64,000 nt of DNA from Saprospiraceae bacterium (GTDB lineage: Bacteria > Bacteroidota > Bacteroidia > Chitinophagales > Saprospiraceae), in assembly GCA_016722285.1 (NCBI GenBank), contig JADKGI010000016.1, positions 1-64,000 of the forward strand. The letters are read 5' to 3'. The notes under the pieces are model-generated. The model saw nothing but the letters and a program-made list of their open reading frames with translations. It did no database searches and was not told the origin of the DNA. A program made the position numbers and the translations under genes. Position 1 is the first letter of the stretch. Every line of letters begins with the position of its first letter. Below, in pieces: positions 46,956 through 55,001 of the stretch.

Positions 46956-47212
46956 GTAATTCTTGTCACTTGATCCTGTACTACTTATTCGTACCCAAAA
47001 AATTCTCTGTTGTCTTATCCATTCTTAAACCTATGGTAGGCATGCACAAAAAAACACCATTCCTGAATTCCATTAAGAGATTGTTTGTAACAGGGTCAAA
47101 GAGTATAGAAAATAATACTAAAATAAGTCTCGATTTTGGTACAGTGCTATCAGAGTTGGCAACATAGGCAAGATTCTCCATTCTAATCACATCATGACAT
47201 TATCAAAATACT
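46956..47212. other. Spacer between the oxygenase pseudogene and the ptuB remnant
   Basis: Two short frames overlap here, plus-strand 46889-47167 and minus-strand 46981-47190 (MIRMENLAYVANSDSTVPKS). Neither is recognised. The plus frame's first part is a shifted reading of the oxygenase tail. Confidence 0.35.
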
Positions 47213-47869
47213 CTAGCCTAATACTCTTTCTATCAATTTTTCAAGTCTGAATTTTATATAACCATAATATTCAGGCGGATTCTGCTCCATATCTCGGAGA
47301 GACTTTTGGTATAAAGTTAACGGATTCATCTCAGGTGAAACTGTACTTAAGAATGTTAAATATTCATTGTACCCTTTTGTCTCAAATAACATATGCCATC
47401 CATATTTAAATTTAGGACATTATTTAAATCAGTATTGAAATCTGGGTCAGAAGACTCAATTGTTGCATGATCAGTATATGAAATTGTGTTTATATGGCAG
47501 TTGATTCTTGGATCAATTTTTAAGGGAATATTACCTCTACTGGAATCACAATGTAATATTGTTTTTCTTGAAAGTCTATCATACCTAAATTGTCCTAAAC
47601 AAACACCAAGAAAGTTTGAAAAATACAATTGCAAATGGTGACCATTATTTTCTGCGTCAGATTGTGCTATATAATGTTCGATGGTCATAACACTTTCTAT
47701 ACTTTTCTGACAATAAGCACATAAGTTATTTTGTGATATTTTGAGAAAGAGTAATAACTTCTTCTTTACATTCCCCCTCTAGATTTTCCATATATGTCCT
47801 TTCTAGAGTAGCCTGTAATTCTTGAAGACAAACAGGCTCTTTGGATAAATCTATTTCAACTAATGTCAT
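47213..47869 (-). pseudogene. ptuB: Septu-like PtuB HNH nuclease, broken by two frameshifts
   Basis: The start ATG overlaps the ptuA stop in the arrangement ATGA (47866-47869). The first frame reads MTLVEIDLSKEPVCLQELQ to about 47750. A second frame carries the HNH core: LCAYCQKS, TIEHYIAQSDAENNG, CLGQFRYD, LHCDSSRGNIPLKIDP and DLNNVLNLN. A third frame has the tail TKGYNEYLTFLSTV and ends IERVLG. CxxC, EHY and HC motifs are those of PtuB-type HNH nucleases. The shifts near 47750 and 47396 are not in long homopolymers, so real inactivation is likely, though sequencing error is possible. Confidence 0.65.
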
Positions 47870-49161
47870 GCTTTAGCAAAAGAAATTCTTCGTTCATAAT
47901 CTTTTAACCATTTTGGCGATGCACCTATTTTTTCTTTAAGTTCCTTAAGTTTATGTTCTGCAGTTTCAAAATCCATCTTGTTAAACAAGATATCGATCTC
48001 CTTTTTCTCATTATAAAATTTATCTATTTTATTGTCAGCAAACATTATTTCTTCCAATATTTGATCTGATGAACTACTGTAAATATCGGGAATTTCTTCA
48101 CTCGGTATAATTTCACCCTGATCCAAAACCAAAATATCATCTCTTCTCATACCAGAAAGCACAAGTGGCGAATGCGTAGTAGCAATAAACTGCACATTTG
48201 GAAATGTAGTCTTTAGAGCATTCACAATCTTCAATTGCCAGTTAGGATGAAGATGCAATTCTAGCTCGTCGATGAGTACAATGCCTTCGCCATTGAGCGC
48301 ATCTTCACTGTTTTCATTGACAACGATTAGGTTTCGAGCAATACTCATAACCATACTTAAAATCATTCTTTGACCAGAAGATAATTGATTGTATAAAATT
48401 TGTTTGTCATCAATATTAAAAGCCAAATGTTCCTCTATTTCCTCTCTAAAGTCAGGGTATAAATTTTTCTTTTTATGTACTTTGAAATCAGAGATGTTCA
48501 ACATTAGCTCAGATGTAAATATCTTTAAAGCTTTTCTAACGATGTCAAGTGAAGGTAATGTAACGGCCAAACTATTTTGCTCTACTTTATAATCATTTTC
48601 CATTCTTACTTGCTGCAAAAACCAATCATAATTGTCGTGCATTGGTATAGATGATTTTGAAAGTGCACGGGTATAGGCTTGCGTTACAGGGTCGTATATT
48701 TTTATAATATTAGATTTTTCAGAAGTTTTAGATACGTCGCCATTTGATCGATTAATATGTTGATAAGATATAATAGGTATCCTTTTATTTTCTTTAGTCG
48801 CCTTAAAGGCATTAATGAAACCTTTGGGCTCTTTATCAAAACTTAATCCTGCTTCATTAGTATCTTTAGTGACACTAATACTTAAGTTATCTGAGTTAAT
48901 TTCAAAACTACAATTTACAAGACCCTTTTCTTTTCCATTGGTAACATCGCTATCAATAAACCAATGATCAATAGAATATCCTTCTTTTTTTGACATCATT
49001 TCACCTGTAAAGTGCGTCAGACAAGTGGCAATCCCATCTAAAATACTAGTCTTTCCCGCCCCATTATTTCCTATAAGTACAATGAAATTCGAATCAGGGA
49101 AATTGACTTCCAGATTTTCAAACAATCGAAAATTTTCAAACTTTATTTTTTTGATCTTCAT
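47866..49161 (-). CDS. ptuA: Septu-like PtuA AAA/ABC-type ATPase
   Basis: The 431-residue protein starts with an SMC/RecF-like ATPase: FENFRLFENLEVNFP, Walker A VLIGNNGAGKTSILDG (about residues 29-44), ABC signature YNQLSSGQRMILSMVM, Walker B GIVLIDELELHLHPNWQ and the H-loop FIATTHSPLVLSG. The C-terminus is helical (HKLKELKEKIGAS). Coupling with an HNH gene by ATGA overlap makes a type I Septu anti-phage pair, or the related ATPase-HNH pair of some retrons, the best explanation. No retron reverse transcriptase or ncRNA is seen nearby. Confidence 0.75.
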   Translation of the reverse strand: MKIKKIKFENFRLFENLEVNFPDSNFIVLIGNNGAGKTSILDGIATCLTHFTGEMMSKKEGYSIDHWFIDSDVTNGKEKGLVNCSFEINSDNLSISVTKDTNEAGLSFDKEPKGFINAFKATKENKRIPIISYQHINRSNGDVSKTSEKSNIIKIYDPVTQAYTRALSKSSIPMHDNYDWFLQQVRMENDYKVEQNSLAVTLPSLDIVRKALKIFTSELMLNISDFKVHKKKNLYPDFREEIEEHLAFNIDDKQILYNQLSSGQRMILSMVMSIARNLIVVNENSEDALNGEGIVLIDELELHLHPNWQLKIVNALKTTFPNVQFIATTHSPLVLSGMRRDDILVLDQGEIIPSEEIPDIYSSSSDQILEEIMFADNKIDKFYNEKKEIDILFNKMDFETAEHKLKELKEKIGASPKWLKDYERRISFAKA

Positions 49162-49234
49162 GATACAAAGATAAGGTATTCTTAAATATTACACCATTTA
49201 TTGTGCCACAACCTACTTTAACAGCACTTTTTCT

Positions 49235-49437
49235 ATTCGTAATTCATAATTCTACATTCGTAATTATTCTAATACCTCCCATCCTTCACAAACGGCAGCT
49301 TCTCCATCTTGCTCACCTCCAGACTCGGGAAGCCGAAATCTTCGACCACCTTGCCGATTACGATGTAAGCACCTTTGCCTTTGAAGGGAAAGGCTCTCAG
49401 GCTCGGCGGGAAGTGTACCGTATCAAAGAAATGGCCA
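49235..49437 (-). repeat. dnaE 3' end and downstream element, intact partner of 44459-44665
   Basis: The segment is made of the 31-bp element at 49235-49265 and the last 165 or so bases of dnaE. It is colinear with 44459-44665 at about 80-85% identity. The two copies flank the oxygenase/Septu island. Confidence 0.75.
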
Positions 49438-52208
49438 TTGACATCCGTCATCGTACCGAAATTCATGAGGTCACCCTTGCTCGTCGTCACATACTTGCGG
49501 CATACGTAGTAGCCTATCATGCGCACGGTCTTGCCAAGATGGTCTTTCATCTGACTGGCCTTGATATCACCCCGGAATTTTGTCTGTAGAAGATCAAAGG
49601 GGCTGCACAGCGGAAATCCCAACAACTCTATCTCGTCAAAAGCCTGCTCATGCTCCGTTTCTGAGAGTATCGGGAGTGCAAAATCTTCCGACTCAGTATC
49701 GAAGAGCATCTCTCCGGCGTAGGCGTGTTTGATGAGTGGATTGTGCACCGCATTTTTTTCCCACATGAGCTCGTACTTATTCATCTTGGTAAACCGGAAC
49801 GCACCGATGCGGATGAGTATCTCGAGCTGCTCCTTGGAGATATCGATGCGATGGACAAAATCACGGAGACTGCGGTAGTCGCCATGGGTGAGCCGCTCCT
49901 CGACGATGGCATATGCGATTTTTTGCTCCAGATTGGAGAGATGGATGAAGCCGATGTAGATGGTATCGCCATAGATATTGGTGAAATGAGTAGAGTTATT
50001 GACACAAGGTGCTTCGATCTTTGCGCCACACATACGCGCTTCGTGGACATACTGTTCTGTACTGTAGAATCCACCGAAATTATTGATCACGGCCGTCATA
50101 AACTCGAGCGGAAAATAGGTCTTGAGATACAGACTCTGAAAGGACTCTGCCGCAAAACTCGCCGAGTGCGCCTTACAAAACGAGTAACCACTAAAGCTCT
50201 CGATCTGACGCCATACTTCCTTGCTGAGTTCATCGGGATAGCCCCGTTCTTTACAGTTGCGAAAATACTTCTCCTGGAGACGGAAAAAGGTGTCCGAACT
50301 CTTTTTTTTGCCTGTCATGATGCGACGGAGTACGTCCGACTCGTCGAGATCGAGACCCGAGAAGTGGTGAACGATCTTCATCACATCTTCCTGATAGACC
50401 ATGACACCGTAGGTCTCACCCAGATGCTCTTCAAAGACGGGATGGAGATAGGTATAACTGTCCGGCTTGTGAAAACGCTGGATATACTCCCGCATCATGC
50501 CCGACTTGGCCACACCCGGACGTATGATGGAGCTGGCAGCCACGAGATGGATATAATTGTCACACCGCAACTTGTGTAACAGTCCTCGCATAGCTGGCGA
50601 CTCGATGTAGAAGCACCCGATACAGTGTCCCGATTTGAGCTGTGCTTTGACATTGGGGTCTTCTTTGATTTGGGCGACATTGTGCACATCGATGGCTTTA
50701 CCCTGATTTTGTTTGACGAGATCTACTGCGTCTTTGATGTGGCCGAGGCCTCGCTGAGATAGGACGTCATACTTGTGATACTCAAGATCTTCTGCGCCAT
50801 ACATATCGAAGTGCACTACCGGAAATCCCTTGGGCATCATCTGAAGGGCTGTGTGGTAATTGAGTGGTTTTTCGCTGATCAGGATGCCACCGGCGTGGAT
50901 GGAGAGATAATTGGGAAATTTCTCAATCATCTTTCCATACTTAAAAATGTGTCTGGCAAACTGATGGTGTTTATCCTCTGCCATAGGCTCATCTACGATG
51001 GTATCTATGTCGGCCTTGGGAAGACCGAGTACCTTGCCGAGTTCGCGGATGATGGACTTGCCCTTGAAGGTATTGTAGGTAGCGAGGAGTGCTGTATTTT
51101 CTTTGCCGTATCGCTTGAAGATATAATCGGTGACGTCATCCCGATTGTTCCACGAGAAGTCGATGTCAAAATCCGGTGGCGATGATCGATGCGGATTGAT
51201 AAATCGCTCGAAATAGAGATCGAGTTCCAGTGGATCGACATCTGTGATATTAAGATTGTAGGCTACGATGGAGTTGGCGCCCGATCCCCGACCCACATGA
51301 AAGTAACCGACCGAGTGAGCATACCGTACGACATCCCACGTGATGAGGAAGTATGCACAAAACCCCATCTGCTGGATGACTTTGAGCTCCCGGAGGGTGC
51401 GCTCCATGGACTTTTTGTGTTTATCACCATAGCGTCGCTTGCAGCCACTGACAGCCAGCTTGGTAAGGAGTTTGTAGTCATCCGCTGCATCTCCGGTAAA
51501 AGTACGGCGATTATGAAGTTTGCTGGCTTCCATATCTGTGTGGCAAGTATCAAGAATCTTTTGTGTGTTGGCAAGTATGTGCTGATATTGCTCAAATACA
51601 TTTTCCAGATAACCCGGCTGATAAAATATCTCCGACGACTTGGCACAGTCTTTAGGATCGAGCTTGCCGATGACGATATTCAGATCAATGCAGCGCAGGA
51701 GTTTGTGGGCCTTATATCCATCCTGATCCGCAAAGGTCACGGGGCTGAAGACGACAAGTTTGTCCGGATAGTTCTTTAGATATGAAGAGAATAAGTGATT
51801 GACTTCCTCGGGGCGTACCCCCGCATACTCGTAATCACGGAGCAGCTCTACGCCTTTCGGGAGTTTTCGATAAATGATATAGCAGTGCTCGAGTTTGGGT
51901 GCCTCCTTGGGCAGCGGGTCGCCAGAGATGGATGACTCCGTCAGCATAGCACAGAGCTCTCGCCAACCTTCATCATTTTTGGCAATCCCGAGGTATAGGA
52001 ATTCATTGTCCTGACGAAATTCTATACCGAGTATGGGTTTGATACCTTCTGCACGGCATGATTTGACAAACTGAAACGCACAGGAGGTATTATTGATATC
52101 CGATAGCACAAGTGCTTCCACTCCAAATGACTTAGCGATACCGGGCAAGTCTTCGGGAGCGAAGGTGCCGTAGCGGAGGCTGAAGTAGGAGTGACAGTTG
52201 AGATACAT
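49269..52208 (-). CDS. dnaE: DNA polymerase III alpha subunit, short (DnaE2/ImuC-like) type
   Basis: The 979-residue protein is shorter than replicative DnaE (about 1160). The N-terminal PHP domain is degenerate: the usual HxH is NCH in YLNCHSYFSLRYGT, and the TDHG motif is SDINN, as in the Bacteroidota branch of this family. The polymerase core has GRGSGANSIVAYNL, PDFDIDFSWNNRDDV, YQEDVMKIVHHFSGLD and SFCKAHSASFAAESF. A helix-hairpin-helix and an OB-fold (TVRMIGYYVCRKYVTTSKGDLMNF) follow. The tau-binding tail is absent, which suggests an error-prone or repair polymerase. It is visibly more GC-rich than its neighbours. No imuB or lexA is in the window. Confidence 0.88.
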   Translation of the reverse strand: MYLNCHSYFSLRYGTFAPEDLPGIAKSFGVEALVLSDINNTSCAFQFVKSCRAEGIKPILGIEFRQDNEFLYLGIAKNDEGWRELCAMLTESSISGDPLPKEAPKLEHCYIIYRKLPKGVELLRDYEYAGVRPEEVNHLFSSYLKNYPDKLVVFSPVTFADQDGYKAHKLLRCIDLNIVIGKLDPKDCAKSSEIFYQPGYLENVFEQYQHILANTQKILDTCHTDMEASKLHNRRTFTGDAADDYKLLTKLAVSGCKRRYGDKHKKSMERTLRELKVIQQMGFCAYFLITWDVVRYAHSVGYFHVGRGSGANSIVAYNLNITDVDPLELDLYFERFINPHRSSPPDFDIDFSWNNRDDVTDYIFKRYGKENTALLATYNTFKGKSIIRELGKVLGLPKADIDTIVDEPMAEDKHHQFARHIFKYGKMIEKFPNYLSIHAGGILISEKPLNYHTALQMMPKGFPVVHFDMYGAEDLEYHKYDVLSQRGLGHIKDAVDLVKQNQGKAIDVHNVAQIKEDPNVKAQLKSGHCIGCFYIESPAMRGLLHKLRCDNYIHLVAASSIIRPGVAKSGMMREYIQRFHKPDSYTYLHPVFEEHLGETYGVMVYQEDVMKIVHHFSGLDLDESDVLRRIMTGKKKSSDTFFRLQEKYFRNCKERGYPDELSKEVWRQIESFSGYSFCKAHSASFAAESFQSLYLKTYFPLEFMTAVINNFGGFYSTEQYVHEARMCGAKIEAPCVNNSTHFTNIYGDTIYIGFIHLSNLEQKIAYAIVEERLTHGDYRSLRDFVHRIDISKEQLEILIRIGAFRFTKMNKYELMWEKNAVHNPLIKHAYAGEMLFDTESEDFALPILSETEHEQAFDEIELLGFPLCSPFDLLQTKFRGDIKASQMKDHLGKTVRMIGYYVCRKYVTTSKGDLMNFGTMTDVNGHFFDTVHFPPSLRAFPFKGKGAYIVIGKVVEDFGFPSLEVSKMEKLPFVKDGRY

Positions 52209-52703
52209 GATAATGACGAAATGCGAAATACGAAATACGAATGATCAGGATGCGGAAAATGTGGATACAAATGGTATATATTCCTATTCGTACTTCGGCA
52301 TTCTACACTCGTCATTCAATTATGTCGATTTAACCGTCAAATATGCGCCGTTAAATCTGGCAAATATATAACGTAGTTCTGATATTGTCAATGATAATGA
52401 CGTAAATATATTTTAAAGTAATTTATCTGACTATAAATACTGTACCCGGTTCATTTTTACAAATGTCAATCCGGCAAGCATTTACAATCAAAAACTGTAT
52501 GTATGTGTAGCTATGATCAATTTGAATTTTTTTTCTTAGACCCCCAACTGTGACAATGTGATCCAGCAGATCAAGCCAGAAGTACCTTTCATGAGCAAAA
52601 AGTTGAAACTTACCTATATTTGTTGCAAATAAAGACATAAATTTAACTCTTTATTCTATTAGCCCCTTTCTGGCGTTTATACACAAACATAAAATATGTA
52701 CGC
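52209..52703. other. Intergenic region upstream of dnaE with palindromic element
   Basis: No gene is seen. The first 110 bases carry two inverted copies of a 31-bp element (52212-52242 and 52286-52316). The remainder is AT-rich. A minus-strand frame at 52423-52638 has no convincing similarity. Confidence 0.5.
52212..52316. repeat. Inverted pair of 31-bp elements upstream of dnaE
   Basis: AATGACGA...TACGAAT (52212-52242) and its imperfect inverse ATTCGTAC...CGTCATT (52286-52316) match at 22 of 31 positions. The second copy matches the element downstream of dnaE (49235-49265) at about 25 of 31 positions. The first arm begins four bases before the dnaE start codon. It may be a REP-like element or the footprint of gene transfer. 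Confidence 0.55.
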
Positions 52704-53128
52704 ATGTTAAAGCAATGGATATTTCTGATACTGGTCGCACTGATGGTCCCCGGATGTAAACAAAAGCCACCCGACGGCAACTATTGTGCTAAAGTGTTAT
52801 ATCAGAATCCGGATACTAAAAAGCAATCATCTTACACCCTAATAGTAGAAGTAAAAGACAATAAACTCACAGATATCAGTTTTCCTGAAGAGCATTATGA
52901 TCAATCCGAAATAACGGCAGTAGAAATACCCAAAGACGGAAAAGTAACGGTGGTATCCAAATCAGGCAACGTCTATAAGGTCGAAATGAAAGGCCCCGCT
53001 GAAGAATGTATGAAAGCCGTCAACATGGTACAGTGTAAAGGAAAATCCAAGTCAGGAAGCAGATGCAAACGATATACAGGTAACAAAAGGGGTTTTGCTG
53101 GCAGCATGTAGATCAAAAGTCGGGGTAA
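52704..53128 (+). CDS. Small lipoprotein with C-terminal cysteine knuckle (frameshifted at the end)
   Basis: The protein starts with the lipoprotein signal MLKQWIFLILVALMVPGC. The middle is beta-rich. The C-terminus has QCKGKSKSGSRCKRYTGNKRGF, which in related Bacteroidota proteins continues to C-x-x-H. As written the frame ends GFAGSM at 53111. One extra T in the TTTT at 53093-53096 gives GFCWQHVDQKSG, ending at 53128 and restoring the last Cys and His of a putative zinc knuckle. That makes a sequencing error likely. Function is unknown. Confidence 0.7.
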
Positions 53129-53191
53129 CCAGACAGGTCATGAAATACACAAAGAGTTATTTCCGTCAAGCGAAATATTTTTGTCTTTAGG

Positions 53192-53416
53192 TCAGGCAGC
53201 TGAAAGCTTGCTATACTGAAGTATATTATTTACACTCGTATTTTTAGGACTGAACCGCACATCAGGCAAGACCTGACTTGATGTTAAATATGCCTGATAT
53301 TCATCCATCAATGTACTATCATCTTCCATAGCAAACTCCATTTCGAGCTTGGTAAAAAGATCACATTCCCTGTAAACAAACTGTATGATTTGATTTTGTG
53401 TGTAGCTGTGTATCAT
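53192..53416 (-). CDS. Small conserved protein, possible anti-sigma-like helper
   Basis: The 74-residue protein (MIHSYTQNQIIQFVYRECD...) is acidic and helical. It ends with a segment (RFSPKNTSVNNILQYS) that I recognise as recurrent in small Bacteroidota proteins of unknown function. It has no signal peptide or cysteines. It is a single gene; function is not assigned. Confidence 0.6.
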   Translation of the reverse strand: MIHSYTQNQIIQFVYRECDLFTKLEMEFAMEDDSTLMDEYQAYLTSSQVLPDVRFSPKNTSVNNILQYSKLSAA

Positions 53417-53497
53417 GCATAAGGTTTTAAGTTAAATAATAAATAAATTAATCTATATACAACCGAAAAAAAATATTTTTATTGCATTGAAAGTCAA

Positions 53498-53920
53498 TTA
53501 TTTTACTTTGTACCACACTTGAGTTCTTCCAAACATAGAGATACCTATATAGCCCCTTACCTTTAGCTTCTCGGTACCATCAAACTCAATTTTACAATTG
53601 TACTCCTTGCCATTTTTGGGGTCAAGTATCTGCCCGCCTTCCCATACCTTTCCCGAATTTTTGAGATCCCATAGTATATCCATTCCTACAAGATCTTTTC
53701 CTTTTTTTTCTCCTTTACAGGCATTACATTTAGTAACAGTTGCCGCCGGAAGCAGCTTTATTACCTTTCCTCTCAGTTTACCATTTTGCTCGTAAATCTC
53801 TATGTGGGATTTTTCTTTGCCATCTTCATCATCCAGATTTTTCCAGACTCCTACCGGGGATTGTGCCGATAAATAAAAATTGCAAACACAGAAAAGGCTT
53901 AATAAGAGATATTTTTTCAT
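53498..53920 (-). CDS. DUF2147 domain secreted protein
   Basis: The 140-residue protein has a signal peptide (KYLLLSLFCVCNFYLSAQ) and a DUF2147 domain: SPVGVWKNLDDEDGKEKSHI, LRGKVIKLLP, NACKGEKKGKDLVGMDI, GKEYNCKIEF and KVRGYIGISMFGRTQVW. It is a lipocalin-like beta-barrel family found in the envelope. The ligand and role are unknown. It is a single gene. Confidence 0.87.
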   Translation of the reverse strand: MKKYLLLSLFCVCNFYLSAQSPVGVWKNLDDEDGKEKSHIEIYEQNGKLRGKVIKLLPAATVTKCNACKGEKKGKDLVGMDILWDLKNSGKVWEGGQILDPKNGKEYNCKIEFDGTEKLKVRGYIGISMFGRTQVWYKVK

Positions 53921-53984
53921 CGGTAAACTTTATTCATATTTAATCGATTTTTAATAGAATTTATTGTTTTGATCATTTATAATC

Positions 53985-54350
53985 TCAATATTCTTCCAGT
54001 TGTCTTGGATGCCAGAAATAATCATCCATATTGACTATTTTATGATCTTTTACTTTCACCCCTTCTGATTCCAGTCTTTCCTCCATTAATGTGGGCGTAG
54101 CAAAGTGAAGTCGTCCGGACAGCTCGCCGAGCCTGTTGACAACCCGATGCGCCGGAACATGCTCTTCTGCTGAATGGCAATGATTGAGTGCCCATCCAAC
54201 CATACGGGCTGATCCAAGCGCCAGAAAGTCTGCAATTGCACCATAGGTACTCACCCTGCCTTTGGGGATCAGGCATGTCACGTCATACACTCTGTAAAAA
54301 TAATGGTCTCTTGATTGATCTTTACTCTTTTCAGGTTTCCTGTTGGCCAT
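53985..54350 (-). CDS. Alkyltransferase-like (ATL) protein of the MGMT family
   Basis: The start at 54350 (MANRKPEKSKDQSRDHYFY) gives 121 residues, the length of MGMT-like C-terminal domains. The DNA-binding helices are clear (IPKGRVSTYGAIADFLALGSARMVGWAL). The active-site PCHR of methyltransferases is PAHR (VPAHRVVNRLGELSG), with alanine in place of the alkyl-accepting cysteine. That defines ATL proteins, which bind O6-alkylguanine and hand it to nucleotide excision repair instead of repairing it. The gene is divergent from the trpF-like gene with a 31-base gap. Confidence 0.88.
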   Translation of the reverse strand: MANRKPEKSKDQSRDHYFYRVYDVTCLIPKGRVSTYGAIADFLALGSARMVGWALNHCHSAEEHVPAHRVVNRLGELSGRLHFATPTLMEERLESEGVKVKDHKIVNMDDYFWHPRQLEEY

Positions 54351-54381
54351 AAGTCTTATTACTTTTGCGTAAAAATAATAC

Positions 54382-54982
54382 ATGCTGCGTACCAAAGTAA
54401 AGATTAGTCACATTAATAACTTAACGGATGCCAGATATTTTGCAGCAATGGGTGTGGAGTATCTTGGTTTTTGCTGCAATCCAGATACAGAAAAGTACTG
54501 TCCGGTTTCTAAAATGAATGAAATCAGAAATTGGGTGGAAGGGCCCGGAGTTTGTATTGGAATTAGATGGCTGGCAATCTGAGTCTGAAATTCATGATAT
54601 AGTCAACACAGGATTGGGACAGGCTCTACACTTTGGTGCGTTTGCGACCTATTCAGGAAAATTTTCATTACCAGTTTTCAAAGACTTTATCCTGGGAAAT
54701 ATTGGAGAGTCTGACTTCTCAGCATGTGACTATCCGGTAATTCGCTCTGAGAAACCATTTGGAACATTGTCTCCTTCTGAGATTGCAATTATACAAAAAT
54801 TAATGTCATCAGATTATTACTTTATTGATATCCCTTTTGAAACAGAAGAAACAGAAAAAGTGCTTTCCAATTTTGAAGGTGCCGGATTAATTTTAAGGGG
54901 GGGTGATGAAGAAAAAACCGGTTTTAAATCATTCGAACAGTTTGATAAAATTTTTGAAATACTGGAGCTGATAGAAGATTAA
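54382..54982 (+). CDS. Phosphoribosylanthranilate isomerase-like protein (frameshifted)
   Basis: The N-terminus (LRTKVKISHINNLTDARYF, GVEYLGFCCNPD) resembles TrpF, an (beta/alpha)8 isomerase of tryptophan synthesis. The first catalytic motif KICG is KISH, so the catalytic cysteine is missing. The frame from 54382 ends at 54582 and continues from 54518 in the next frame. Removing one C from the CCC near 54545-54547 gives NWVEGPEFVLELDGWQ, which joins the two. The joined product of about 200 residues ends at 54982. No other trp genes are present, so a role other than tryptophan synthesis is likely. Confidence 0.62.
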
Positions 54983-55001
54983 GTAAAAGTCGGTTCAATC
55001 A

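Noticed and set aside
47866..49161. Retron of the Ec78 type, considered because it also uses PtuA/PtuB effectors
   Set aside because: No reverse transcriptase gene or retron RNA structure is found within several kilobases, so a stand-alone Septu-like pair is simpler.
49725..50579. A 284-codon plus-strand frame antisense to dnaE, with others at 50775-51185 and 51189-51779
   Set aside because: They are shadows of the GC-richer dnaE codons on the other strand; they have no signal, motif or start context, and dnaE is certain.
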